Shown here: one piece after another, positions 44,728 through 55,639 of the stretch
How the letters are laid out: each line of letters opens with the position of its first letter
Position numbering within the stretch: the first letter of the stretch is position 1
Assembly (NCBI RefSeq): GCF_024679245.1
Contig: NC_090177.1
Location: 49,015,353 to 49,079,352 of the forward strand
Length of the DNA stretch: 64,000 bases
Direction of reading: 5' to 3'
From: Pseudorasbora parva
Taxonomy: Eukaryota; Chordata; Actinopteri; Cypriniformes; Gobionidae
The notes under the pieces: generated by a model
Told to the model about the DNA's origin: nothing
The model's database searches: none
What the model saw: only the letters and a program-made list of their open reading frames with translations
Made by a program: the position numbers and the translations under genes

Positions 44728-45382
44728 ACTAGTCATAAATCAGTTTTGACTAGTCATAATTCCAGTTCCAGATATCTACAATGTGATTGTGACTAGTCAT
44801 AATATGGATTGAAGATATCTAAAATGTTAATTTGACTAGTCATAATATACATTCAAGATATCTATAATGCTATTTTGACTAGTCACATTCTTCCATTGAC
44901 TTCCATTGGAAAATATTTCCAGATATCTTCAAATGAGTTTTGACTAGTAGAAATTGTAATTAAAGATATCTTTAATTGATTTAATACTAGGCATAATTCT
45001 AATTAGAGATATCTCAAATTACAATTGCACTAGTAAAAATTATAATTAGAGATATCTCTAACTGGTTTTTGACTAGTCATAATCACATTTAAGATATCTT
45101 TAATTCATCAAATTTAAAGATATCTAAAAATACATTTGTAGATATCTGCAAATAATTTATTACTAGTCAAATTATAATTGAAGATATCTTGAAATGGAAT
45201 TCTTCCTAGTCAAAACTCATTTAAAGATATCTGCAATTTAATTATAGATATCTCTGTCTGATTTTTGACTAGACAGATCTTTCTTTGGAGATATCTGCAA
45301 TTAGCTTTGTGACTAGGAAGAATATAAATGTAGATATCTGGAATTAACATTCTGACTAGTCAAAACTCATGTATAGATATCT
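44728..45382. repeat. 43-bp periodic array of alternating ACTAGT and AGATATCT palindromes (left block)
   Basis: ACTAGT(CA) or near versions start at 44728, 44749, 44792, 44835, 44878, 44943, 44986, 45029, 45072, 45162, 45205, 45268, 45312 and 45355. AGATATCT starts at 44770, 44813, 44856, 44921, 44964, 45007, 45050, 45092, 45118, 45140, 45182, 45225, 45246, 45289, 45332 and 45375. Most like-to-like steps are exactly 43 bp and the two words alternate 21-22 bp apart. The sequence between the words is AT-rich and much less conserved. Confidence 0.9.
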
Positions 45383-46109
45383 TAAACATGCATGCAAATA
45401 TGCCTTAGCTAAGCCACACCTTAAACATTTTATTTACCAATCCTACCGCGGAAACCGCTGTCATCTGCCATTTTGTTTAAGAATTGTATAATAAAAGTCC
45501 TGCGTCTTTGGTCATTTTAAGCTCATTTATATAGAAGGAAATCAAACGTATGAAAATAAAAAATGTACCTGGGACATGTGTAAAAGTGACATATAATATG
45601 CTGAGAAGATCAAGAAGGTTGTTGTCTAATTCTAGGCTATATATTAAAGTAATAAACAAGGTTGAGATGTGCATGCTGTGGATTAAGTTGTGTTAGTTTT
45701 CATTCCCAAACGAACACATTTAAAGCTAAGCATTTGGCCTTATTTCTGGTGCAACATTACATATGTTATAATTTTAAAATAACTTTTCAACGCACTGGCG
45801 CTCATCACAGCAGAATATCACATCGCAGATCTTTTGCTATAATACAACACACCACTCCCACCTTGTGGATTATTACCTTTATGACACGAGTAAACACAAC
45901 GCAATATACTAATCAATGTAATCAGTAGCTACATCAGGTCAATGTTATTTAAACATTTATTAACCTGTAATCTTTTTTTAAATCATTCTTAAATGTTTTT
46001 GACTGGGTCTGCTGGAGACATTTAATCATATGCATCCAAATGTTGTCACTCGTCGATTATTGGTGGAAAATGTCCTCACGTCACAACCCTACACAACAGT
46101 GCAGATTTG

Positions 46110-46374
46110 ACTAGGAGCAGGTACAATTCAGATATCTTAAAATAGAGTTGTGACTAGTCGAAATTGAATTAGAGATATCTCTAATTACCTTTGCGTATGT
46201 GTGACGCGTCTATTGAAGATATCTCTGATCTCATTACAGATATCTTTAATAGAGTTTTGACTAGTCGAAATGTATTTAGAGATATCTCGAATCAGATTTC
46301 TTACTAGTGCAATTATAATTGCAGATATCTCTAATTGTTATTTTGACTAGTCGAATTATAATTATCACTAGTCA
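46110..46374. repeat. 43-bp periodic palindrome array (right block)
   Basis: ACTAG(T/G) words start at 46110, 46153, 46260, 46303, 46346 and 46367; AGATATCT starts at 46130, 46173, 46217, 46238, 46280 and 46323. The period and alternation are as in the left block. The ACTAGT words here often read TGACTAGTCG instead of TGACTAGTCA. Confidence 0.88.
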
Positions 46375-46876
46375 AAATACAATTGTTACTATCTTTAAAT
46401 ATATTTATAGATAGTCAAACAAAGGTTTAAATGTGAATGAGCGAGCTACACATGAGCACACAAGGTTGCCATCGATTTCTCACTTAATATTATCTGCTTC
46501 TTTTGTTTTATATTTAAATAAATGAGTTATGATGAGTTCCATCTCTTGTGCTTATCATATTACTCTCACAGAGCTTTAGTTCATCCAGTTTCTCAATTCA
46601 GATTTTACACATATTTTTTTTTGTAATTCACTATATCATATATTGTATGACAAAAAGGTATAGGAAATGAAAACATTTATTGGACAATCGGCTGTAGGCT
46701 ATTATATTATTGTAAAATATAGTAGGCTAAATGAAAAACGTTACGCAGGCTGAACGCAAGGGCGGCGTGATGACGTCACTAATATGCTAATTAACGCATA
46801 ACGTCATCTAGCGACATTTAGCGATTTTTTTTGGCAGGCTTTAGCTACTTTCCTTGGAAAATAGTTGGCAACACTG

Positions 46877-47410
46877 GCAACAAGGACTGTATCGTGACAA
46901 GAACATCGCCGGATCGGATGATCTGGGTATACTATTGCTTGTGTCTATATATAACCTATAAGTTACTAATTTGACTTTGTTGTCGATTGATTAGATGATC
47001 GATTTTGATTGATTTTCCACTATGGCAGGATGTTTAAGCTGCATTTAACATTAACTTGACAGCTAACATTACTTGTATTTGCTAGCACTAGCTATAACTT
47101 ATATGCAAACAGCGCGCTTTTCGGCGCCCCCCGCTTTTTTCACGTCAGTTTGGGTGACAAAGTCATCTGAAGCCATTCCATAGCTTAACCCTTAAATGCA
47201 TGACTGTTTCGCCAAACATTCTTACATATTGGGGACCCGGTTCTATATTTAACATGGATAACGTTAGACCTCTACCTGTCGCGATAATATATACAACTCC
47301 TGATGTTAGAGTAACAGCTACAGAAGAATAAAATAAAACGTATTTCGTTACCTTTTGGAGCTTGGAAGGGTTCAGTTTGAGCAGATGTTTAATACCATCA
47401 TCATATTTCC
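46877..47410. other. Flank of the hAT insertion, no clear gene
   Basis: Before the insertion the sequence would have run ...GGGATGGGCAACAAG into GACTGTATCGTG.... On the minus strand, AGCTGTTACTCTAACATCAG (about 47310-47330) follows a CTTCTGT-AG acceptor-like string and might be a further exon of the coding-like remnant at 47414; this is weak. Confidence 0.35.
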
Positions 47411-47413
47411 TCG

Positions 47414-47690
47414 TCAGAGATCGTTTACCAGTATATTCAGCATCTGCCTCATATTTGCGATCTCACGCATATTCTCCAACTCATTTTCAATGTCTTCAAA
47501 ATCAATATTTTGCTCACTGACAGCTTCTTGACCACATCCATCATCAAGAGACAGTGACACTAATATTTGATTGTGTTTAGTACTTGCTCTCTGAAGTAAA
47601 TCACTGAGCCATTTCAAGTTTTGCAGATTATAATTATTATTGTTTCGTTTTCTGTCAGAGGTAACTATGAGTGAAACGTCACTTCATCAT
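47414..47690 (-). pseudogene. Unrecognised coding-like remnant
   Basis: A minus-strand frame reads SDRKRNNNNYNLQNLKWLSD, LLQRASTKHNQILVSLSLDD and IDFEDIENELENMREIANM before a stop at 47414. In an adjacent frame the sequence continues plausibly as KYEADAEYTGKRSLTRKYDD and GIKHLLKLNPSKLQK up to a GTAACG donor-like site near 47350. A single frameshift near 47460 would link them. The sequence is charged and without a signal or membrane segment. I do not recognise the family; a transposon-encoded protein is the likeliest source given the surroundings. Confidence 0.35.
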
Positions 47691-48588
47691 TGGGTATCAG
47701 ACATTGCCACCTTGTGGAATAAATGTGAATTGCACCCCCATTTCGTCATTATAGATTAATTTATCATGCCAGGCGCAAATTCCAAAAGAAACGTGTAGAG
47801 GCTCTAAAAAAGCTTTCTACAAAGGCTAAAGAGTCATACAAAAATTGAGGCCTTCTTTTGACATGAAAATGTGCATGTTGCACATTTAGCTATTAAAATT
47901 GGGTAAAAATGCATCCACCAAATAATTAGTTTTTTTTTCATACTGTACAAAAAAGTTATTACAATAAAATGTATTTTTTTGTTCAAATAAGTTGTTATGG
48001 GTCCTGCTTTACTGTCCGTATTGATCCGCCACCAGTTTGATCGGCGCGGCGGGGTGGGGGTGGTCTATATTATAAAATATGGTATATTTTCCTGCTTTTT
48101 TGTCCTTAGCCAATCACATGCCTGATCTCACTTTGTTGTTCAAATTTCTTCTGAGACCTGGAACTTCAACTCTGAGAGATTTTCTTTAAAGCAACGGAGA
48201 CAATCAAGAACTTAGAATTTGCCACGACACGAACAATAATAAAGAAAGACGATCAACACCTTATGTGTGTCCACTGAAATGTAGATGTAATATATTTCCA
48301 AATGTAAGCCCATCTTAAGCGGACTGATGCTTCATACTGTCGTCTGCCCTGGCTCTAACCTCGAGTGTTTTAGCCTGTTTACTTTTTGCAAACCTTGTGA
48401 GCGCGCAAACCCAAATGCTGTGACCTCGCGTCAGATGTTTTTATTGGTTTATTTAGTACAAACAGGCGAGTTATGAAAAATTGAGTGCGAGGGATTTGTT
48501 CACTTCACACAAAAAGATTTTGGAATGAGACGGCTAACTGTAGTAGCGTTTAGTCCACTGTCTATAATAGCCTAATTTAGAGATCACT
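47691..48588. other. AT-rich stretch, nothing recognised
   Basis: Only a short G-rich patch (GGCGCGGCGGGGTGGGGGTG at about 48043-48062) stands out. No frame with protein features. Confidence 0.4.
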
Positions 48589-48670
48589 TTTTTTTTAACC
48601 GACAACTTTGATCGGTTAGCGTTGATACGGTCAACCATCGGTCAAACGGTCATCGGTTAACATCCCTAGG
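48589..48670. repeat. hAT-like terminus 'CATCCCTAG'
   Basis: CCGACAACTTTGATCGGTTAG, GGTCAACCATCGGTCAAACG and GTCATCGGTTAACATCCCTAG form a hAT-style end with subterminal GGTTA/CGGTCA words. The opposite end was not found. Confidence 0.5.
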
Positions 48671-48837
48671 CAGGTGTTAACTTTACCAAGAGTCTTGCTT
48701 GAAAAAAAGGTTTTAAATAAAATAAAAATGTAGTCCATACTACCTTTATTTGTTTTGTATATAATTTCAAACTGCATTTCCACATTGCAATTTTGTATAG
48801 ACTATTCATAAACTGAATTAACAGAAAAATTGCTATA

Positions 48838-48917
48838 TCGTTATGTATATTGTTATCGGGATATCAAATGAGCTATATCGGGATATGACATTTTGGCCAT
48901 ATCGCCCAGCCCTATAT
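48838..48917. repeat. hAT-like terminus 'GGCTGGGCGATAT'
   Basis: ATCGGGATATCAAATGAG, ATATCGGGATATGACATTTT and GGCCATATCGCCCAGCCCTA give a hAT-style right end with repeated ATATCGG words. No left partner was identified with confidence. Confidence 0.55.
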
Positions 48918-48924
48918 GTGAGAG

Positions 48925-49140
48925 TAGAAAATATATGTATGAGAGAAAGGAGAAAGAGTATATTGGAAACTGAAGGCATGTTTGGCGGGATAAACATGTT
49001 GCCGCGGGACAGTCCTGATCATCATGGCTGAAGCGTCGGCAGGTCAAGCTAACGTTACTCAAGGCCAATCTTTGCGATACCAAACTCAGAAGCACTTGGG
49101 CAACTGGAACTCCCATTAAAGGAAAAGGTAAGGACAACAT
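48925..49140 (+). other. Exon-like segment partly shared with 42895-43010
   Basis: GGAAACTGAAGGCATGTTTGG, CGGGATAAACATGTTGCC and GACAGTCCTGATCA repeat the 42.9-kb segment. An ATG at 49024 opens a frame MAEASAGQANVTQGQSLRYQ, which runs to a stop about 11 codons further; a GTAAGG donor lies nearby at about 49129. The arrangement looks like the first exon of a transposon-encoded (perhaps hAT) gene, but the rest is absent. Confidence 0.35.
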
Positions 49141-49663
49141 ACATTTAACAACTTAACAGTACCTACTGAAGTTAAACTAGTTCACAAGCTAAAACATAAA
49201 GGATTGAACGGTAGCCTTTGCACACAAACTCGTAAAATGCTAATCATTTAACACACGTTGGCATTGCGGTCAATACTAACTTAAGTGTTCGATAATATAT
49301 ATGTGTTTGATTTTAATGTTTAAATGTAAAAATAATCTGTTTTCTAGTTCCGTCTTGTTCCTCCATCAGTTTGTTAATAAGATGAATGATGCAAGTCAGC
49401 TGTTTTAGTGTAGTGTTAATGGGCATGAATAGTGAAAATAATGATCGCCAGCTTTGTTTCTTTCTTTTTTTAAGAGCTGTGGTAGGAATATAAAAATACA
49501 TGATCATCATAAATGTTTTATGGTTTGATTTGTACAGATCGCAATAGCAGATGAGAAAATTATATCTGATCAATCCGCTTCGTTTTCTAGGGCCAAAACC
49601 ATTTTCCACAATACTTTAATCAAAGATGTCATCCTTCTTACAACGCCATCAAGCAGTGTCGTT
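49141..49663. other. AT-rich spacer, no gene
   Basis: A minus-strand frame at 49313-49609 is AT-rich and has no recognisable domain. Nothing else seen. Confidence 0.4.
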
Positions 49664-51078
49664 GACTACTAAGGAAAATCACAAATTCAGTATCTCAGAA
49701 GATTTGAATATTGTGAAAAGGTTGAATATTGAAGACACCTGGTGCCAAACTCTAATCAGCTAATTAACTCAAAACACCTGCAAAGGCCTTTAAATTATCT
49801 CTCAGTCTAGTTCTGTTGGCTACACAATCATGGAGAACGCTGCTGACTTGACAGTAGTCCAAAAGACGATCAATGACAACTTGCACAAGGAGAGTAAGAC
49901 ACAAATGGTCATTGCAAAAGAGCAAAGCACATTAATATAGAGGCGAAGGGAAGAAAAGATATGGTAGAAATAAAGTGTACAATCAATAGGGATAACCGCA
50001 CCCTAAGGAGGATTGTAAAACAAAACCCATTCAAAAATGTGGGGTCGATTCACAAAGAGTGGACTGCAGCTGGAGTCAGCGCTTCAAGAACCACTACGCA
50101 CAGACGTATGCAAGACATCGGTTTCAACTTCGTATTCCTTAAGTCAAGCCACTCTTGAACAACAGGCAGCGTCGGAAGAGTCTGGGCTAAAGACAAAAAA
50201 CACTGCTGAGTGGTCCAAAGTTATGTTCTCTGATGAAAGTAAATGTTGCATTTACTTTGGAAATCAGGGTCCCAGAGTCTGGAGGAAGAGAGGAGAGGCA
50301 CAGAGTCCACGTTGCCTCAGTGTAGTTTTCAGTCAGTGATGGTTTGGGGTGTCATGGCATCTAATGGCGCTGGTCCACTGTTTTCTGAGGTCAAAGGTCA
50401 ACGCAGTCGTATACCTGGAAGTTTTAGAGCACTTCATGCTTCCTGCTGCTGACCAACTTTATGGAGATGCAGATTTCTTTTTTCAACAGGACGTGGCACC
50501 TGCACACAGTGCCAAAGCAACCAGTACCTGGTTTAAGAACCATGGTATCCCTGTTCTTAAATGGTCAGCAAATTCGCTTGACCTTAACCCCATGGAAAAT
50601 CTATGATGTATTCTGAAGAGGAAGATGCGATATATCAGAACCAACAATGCAGAAGAGCTGATGGCCACTATCAGAGCAACCTGGGCTCTCATAACACCTG
50701 AGCAGTGCCACAGACTAATCGACTCCATGCCACACCATATTGCTGCAGTAATTCAGGCTAAAGGAGCCACAGCTAAGTATTGAGTGCTGTACATGCTCAT
50801 ACGCATCATGCTCATACTTTTTAGTAGGCCAAGATTTCTCAAAAAATGTTTTTTTTGGTATTGGTCTTAAGTAATATTCAAATTTTCTGAGATACTGAAT
50901 TCGGGATTTTCCTTTGATATCAGTTACAATCGTCAAAATGAAAAGAAATACAAATTTAAAATATATTAGTCCGTGTGTAATGAATGAATATAATATACAA
51001 GTTCAACTTTTTGAATGGAATTAGTCAAATAAATCAACTTTTTGATGATATTCTAATTATATGATCAGCACCAGTGTA
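49664..51078 (+). mobile_element. Second Tc1-like family, decayed element
   Basis: Inner terminal sequence AAGGAAAATCACAAATTCAG and AGTATCTCAGAAGATTTGAA on the left pairs with CAAATTTTCTGAGATACTGA and ATTCGGGATTTTCCTTTG (about 50878-50917) on the right. The right side continues for about 160 bp to AATTATATGATCAGCACCAG followed by TA near 51078, whereas the left outer part is missing. The transposase lies between on the plus strand. Left-end loss and coding decay make it immobile. Confidence 0.85.
49830..50784 (+). pseudogene. Tc1-like transposase of the second family
   Basis: The start at 49830 opens MENAADLTVVQKTINDNLHK. Later frames give TINRDNRTLRRIVKQNPFKN and IHKEWTAAGVSASRTTTHRR (paired helix-turn-helix region), AEWSKVMFSDESKC (first catalytic Asp, about 50220), FFFQQDVAPAHSAK (second Asp, about 50477-50518) and SLDLNPMENL followed directly by a stop (catalytic Glu, about 50575-50605). 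The tail IRTNNAEELMATIRATWALI and CHRLIDSMPHHIAAVIQAKG closes at 50784. Several frame changes and stops separate these blocks. The enzyme would act as a DD34E cut-and-paste transposase; this copy is dead but all three catalytic positions can still be seen. Confidence 0.88.
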
Positions 51079-51687
51079 TATATTAATTAATGTTCAAATA
51101 GAGATGCAAATTAATTTGTTCGTTACAAAGTATTCAATATATTTCACCATAAATGTTCATACAGTGACTCATTTCGTCCTGTGGTGTGACATCACTTCAA
51201 ACCCAATTAAATGACTTTTACAATGTTAACTAGGTTAAATGGGCAACTATATAAAAAAAACATTTTCAAATATTATTTCTAATTCTACTCAATATTTCTA
51301 CTGGAGTGAGTGGTAAAAGATGGTACAAGCAAAGAATATAATCAAACTTTATTTAAAAAAAATGCTTTCACCCTTATTTGTCATCTACCCGGCTGCAAAG
51401 TTCCTACACAGGAATGAGAAAGTAGTTCCTAGCTATAACGGTCTAAAAAAATAGATACATTTCATTTTTCGTTGCTCTTAGTACACGATGTAACTATAGA
51501 AGTGTCCAGTTTTAAATAGGAAAAATATTGAAAGTCTTTGGGCTTTTTTTGAGCACCGATGCTAATGGACTGATATGATTCAATGATGTATGCTAAGCTA
51601 TGCTTCGGTGCTTGGCCCCTAACTAGTCAGTCTACTCGCACTGGATGTGCTGGTTTTGCCCTTATCAGCATCTGCAGTCATGACCTA
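51079..51687. other. AT-rich stretch, no gene
   Basis: Only short frames, no termini or RNA genes recognised. Confidence 0.4.
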
Positions 51688-52230
51688 TGCTGGGTTCCAG
51701 TTCGTTTTTATCATGCCCTTCACTCGCAAACTTCCCTCTGTCTCGTTCACTCAGATGTGCGTCATTGCTTACGCTGCATGAGTGCCCACTACTGGCGGAA
51801 ACTTTGCAATGGACTGAACTGGAACGCCCTAAGCCCTTGATCACTTCGAATCCACTATGGAGTTGATTTATTTATTTTTTTCCTTTACGAAATTGTTTAA
51901 TGCAGCATTCTATATGTATATGGATGTGTTTGGGTTGTTTTAAATGTTTTTTTAAATTTCATAGTTGTTTGTGGTGGGGTAAATTAAACGCGATATGTGG
52001 TGACGTCACAATCGCGTTGCATTGTGGTATATGAAGCTGCCTGAAGTGTACATATGAAGTAGACTAGCTCACTCGGTCAAAATCGAGGGAGCAAGGGTCT
52101 GTCCATATAAACTTCCCTTGTCCACTTCACGAAGTGGAACGCACTTCAAAATGGCGGCAGGGATTCCCCCAAGGGGAAGTGCTTAGGGAAGTTTGCAAGT
52201 GCGTGTCTTAAAGTGGAGTGGAACGCAGCA
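51688..52230. repeat. Miniature transposon with CTA duplication
   Basis: TGCTGGGTTCCAGTTC on the left pairs imperfectly with GGAGTGGAACGCAGCA on the right, 543 bp apart. CTA flanks both sides (51685-51687 and 52231-52233), a 3-bp target duplication as in PIF/Harbinger elements. GTTCCA/TGGAAC and ACTTC words recur inside. No transposase. Confidence 0.75.
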
Positions 52231-53542
52231 CTAATCTGTTAAGGAATGTTAAGGAAATGCTGGAGGGTAACACCAAGAATTGGTTCTTTACCACCCAGCT
52301 CATTTAGGAACAACACTATGAGGCTTTGATTAAAGAGGCTATGTCTAATATTAGACAGCAGAATAACCAAGCAGATTGGCCAGAAGTCTTCGAACAGGGT
52401 TTCCCATATGTTCATTAATTTGTGGCGGCCCGCCACAATATCGACGCGGCCGCCACAGATTGATTTTTACTATTTAAAATGGGTAAAGTTGTATTTTGTT
52501 GTAGATCTGCGCGCAGCTTGATCCATTCTCTCCCTCTCTCACAAACTGACAAACGGAGGAGGAGCAGCTAATAGCACGATCTGATTCTGAATCAGGAGTG
52601 TCCAAAAAAGAAGCATGCGTTGGAGGACGGATTGTTTCCAATGCTCGAAGATTCAAGAATCAATCTGGAGTTGAATGGTTAGTAATAAACACTTTTGCAC
52701 AACATAACTATGTTAGAACATAACTCTGTAAGTTAGTCTATGTAGTTGTCGCGTTTCCATTACAGAATGAGATTCTCGCAACATTTTGATAAAAAACTAT
52801 TGTGAAATGACGGCCGTTTCTTAACCAATGTTATGCGACTAAAACGTCATTTTTTCCATCTCGCGAACAGTCATTCCAAAATTCATGGCAACGGACGCTG
52901 GTAGGTTTATATATTATATATATTACAGTCACCGCACTAGACATTATTATTATTAATATTATTGTAAAGAGACATAAGTTAGGCCTAAGCGTGTTAATTA
53001 ATGACAAGGAAAGACCCTTATACTGTGAGCGGCACATATGAGGTATTTTCTCGCTCATTTCTGCTCCGAGGTCTTGATTGTGGCATTTATTTAAGGTTTA
53101 GAATCCAGTAACGTTATTCCTCTAATTATTTTGTCTTTTATGAATTAAATAAGTCTTGTAATCTGTTCAAACACACCGCGCTAAGTCAGTTCACTGTAAA
53201 TGTACAAAAACTGTTTCCATTGCAGTTTTTCAAAATATTTCCACCTCACGCGAGCGTAAAATCTTTTTTTGCTAAAAAAATTGGAGTCTTTAATGCGAAA
53301 TTGACATGTTTCCATTGAGCTTAATTGTCAATTTGCGCGATTTGAAGGGTAATGGAAACGCATTAGCAAGCATTAAGAAGCCTAGCTAATAATTAGCTAC
53401 GTTTACATGAGAATAACAGTTACAGCATGTAAGTTATACATAATGTTAAAACCGTGCGCTGTTAATATCGACTGCCCTTACTACATAACGTCAGTGTTTA
53501 AGTATTTAATTATAACGCAGACTGTTCGCTCCCTCAATCCAG
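52231..53542. other. Non-coding flank and start of a hAT-like element
   Basis: At about 52400 GGGTTTCCCATATGTTC followed by GTGGCGGCCCGCCAC looks like a hAT-style left end leading to the zinc-finger exons from 53543. Before it, 52250-52395 reads like a scrap of coding sequence (frame with TKNWFFTTQLI) but is too short to assign. TTTCCATT(A/G)CAG-like words recur between 52750 and 53360. Confidence 0.4.
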
Positions 53543-54096
53543 ATGAATATTGAAAAATATTTTAACCGATTTAAAAAGGATCGTCCAGAAGAGGAAATAC
53601 AGTCTGGACCAGAGGTAATGGCAAAAGCAGAGAAAAACATGTGGAAGATCATTATTCCGACCTTTGTGATAAGCTATTCGGTTATTTTATTTTGAATATT
53701 TCCAGGCTTCATACAGCGCTGCTGAAGCAGCAAGAGAGGCGCAGGGAACGTTAGCTGTAGAGAGAGATGTAGGAGAGGAGGACTGCAGCCAACATGCTGC
53801 TGCGCTGGGTGAGCCAGGTAGGGCTGAAGCAACAGGTGAGGTTAACAGCAAACACAGGGAGGTTTAGAAGCAGGGCAGGCACTGGATTTGATCCAGAGTG
53901 GCTAAAGATGCCTCAATGTAAGAGTTGGCTGTACCTCACACAGCATGGTAAATTTAAAAACTGCATAATTTGTGTAATCATGAAACAATAATGAAAATGA
54001 TATTTTTATTTCATTATTTTATTAATTTGTAATTCTTTGACTGCTGTTTTTTTTTTTTTTTTAGGAATGTTTTGTCGACTATGCAGACTAAATTAA
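53543..54096 (+). pseudogene. hAT-type transposase N-terminus with TTF zinc finger
   Basis: Exon 1 (53543-53614, 24 codons) starts MNIEKYFNRFKKDRPEEE and ends at a GTAATG donor. Exon 2 begins after TTTCCAG at 53706 (ASYSAAEAAREAQGTLAVER onward). Following a frame change it encodes GTGFDPEWLKMPQCKSWLYL and TQHG, ending at a donor near 53946. Exon 3 after TTTTTTTTAG at 54065 continues in phase with MFCRLC. The pattern of W-L-K, then C-x2-C, is the start of a TTF-type zinc finger, which in hAT elements and ZMYM-like proteins precedes the dimerisation and catalytic domains. Those are missing: the sequence changes character right after the CRLC. Confidence 0.6.
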
Positions 54097-54960
54097 AAAA
54101 AGCCACACCACCACAAATCAAATCTAATTCTGTGGGAAACACTGTCAAAACAGTGAGTTACTGGGCTGAGAGAAGGTTCGGGAAAAGAATCACCAGTCAA
54201 ACTATTGAACAGGCGAAGGCCTTGATCGCGGCTGAAAGAACGGAGAAAGCCACCAATAGAGTGGCTCCTTCAGAACGATTTGAGGTGGAGGTGGTGCCGG
54301 CACCACCACAAAAAAGACGCACCTATGCTGAAATAGTGGCTTCAGTGGCACAGACCTTCAGGAGGCGCACCAGCTCATACAGGCTGGTGAATTCCTTATA
54401 TTGGAACAAAGGGCCCAAAAAAAAAAACAAGAGCACAAAAATGACAGCACTGCACTCGCCACCCTGACACTCACGCACCTCATACAGCAGAAGTCTCTTC
54501 CTGCCAAAGTAGGGGAGCTGCTGTCCTTTGAGGATGAGCAGCCACTACAGAACCCACCTCCTGCAGTAGAAGCCTCTGCTAAAAACGTAGCGGAGCTGCA
54601 ATCATTAGAGGTTGAGCCTCCTGTGGAGAATCCTCCTCCTTCTTCTCCTCGTCCTGCAGCTGCTGGCATTGGAGGAGGACGTCCCTTTAAATTCGTTCCA
54701 TGTTCCCACCAGTCAAAATGACCCTGGCTTGGAAGCGCAGTCACCACAGTCTAGCATCATCCTTTTCTCCTCATATCATTCAGAGGATCCTGACAAAATC
54801 ACCATCACCACTCAAGAAACTCCTGAGACAGCTCTCACCAAATCTTAGTCCCATCACGGCTGTACTCTGTTTCACCTTCATTGCTCTGGTTGGTTGTAGC
54901 ACTGGTAGTGCTATCCTATCGCGTGCAGAGGTAGTTTGACAGACAACCATTCATCCGCCC
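54097..54960 (+). pseudogene. Unrecognised coding-like segment fused to the TTF exon
   Basis: A frame from 54072 to 54467 gives PPQIKSNSVGNTVKTVSYWA, ERRFGKRITSQTIEQAKALI and PPQKRRTYAEIVASVAQTFR, basic and hydrophilic, with one stop at its end after a homopolymer of A (54418-54427). A frame at 54401-54721 continues with acidic and proline-rich sequence, VGELLSFEDEQPLQNPPPAV and SLEVEPPVENPPPSSPRPAA, two related blocks, then DPGLEAQ and TSQNDP-like strings. It may be the ORF1 or gag-like part of a retroelement joined to the hAT piece; I cannot name the family. The minus-strand frame 54358-54747 is its shadow. Confidence 0.35.
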
Positions 54961-55639
54961 CTCGGATTGAGCCGTCAATGGTGAGTTTCCAGACCAAACA
55001 TCTTGATGTGGGTCAGGCTTGTCAGGCTAATCTGAATCTGTGAGAGTTCATATCTTGTTTGACCCCGGCCGGGGACCGTACAGTTGCGTTTCACTATAAT
55101 TTGGATACATTTTTAAGATCTAGACCTTTATTACTGAAATGCTGGAGTGTTTAAGAGAGCAATATTTCATCACCGCTCAAAAAATAAAGAGAAGAAAAGA
55201 ACAAACTTGAAATGAGCCGTTATTATTACATCTAAAATAACCACAGGATTATTAATTATTTATAAGTTGTTTGTATAATTTAGTAGATCATGTTTAACCC
55301 ACAAAAGAGTGAATATCAGTTCAACACGCTGACGAATAGAAATTCTGCACAAACAAAACTAAACTGCACTGGTCTCAGATTGGTCTCTGGATCGGCCAAT
55401 ACTCGGGTACCGCATCGGTTCTGAAAATCGGTGCTTCCCTAGTTATCACATCTGTTAAAATAACCACAGCATTATGATTACCTCATGTAGATAAACTCAT
55501 TTCCATGTGGAATAAAATGACATCCTTTATAAAATACAAGACAGAACTATACTGTGCGTCTATGTCCATTTTTAAACAGATTTAAACAATTAAATAATAA
55601 GGATATAAATTTTCCTATTATTAGGAATTTGCATATATT
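54961..55639. other. Non-coding stretch with one terminus-like repeat
   Basis: ATTGGTCTCTGGATCGGCCA, GGTACCGCATCGGTTCTGAA and ATCGGTGCTTCCCTAG at about 55379-55442 form a hAT-like right end with repeated ATCGG words. No gene. Confidence 0.45.

Larger units (their letters stand above)
44456..46876. mobile_element. hAT-type non-autonomous element with 8-bp duplication and phased arrays
   Basis: GCAACAAG stands at 44448-44455 and 46877-46884, a perfect 8-bp target duplication. The termini CAGTGTTGCCAAC and GTTGGCAACACTG are inverted, and TAGCGAC/AGCGATTTTTTT words follow inside both ends. No transposase is present, so it would depend on an enzyme supplied elsewhere. Two arrays of alternating palindromes occupy 44728-45382 and 46110-46374. 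Confidence 0.9.

Noticed and set aside
44728..46374. Regular repeats with intervening sequence, CRISPR-like at first sight
   Set aside because: The repeated words are 6-10 bp palindromes at 21-22-bp alternation inside a vertebrate hAT element; there are no cas genes and no 25-40-bp direct repeats.
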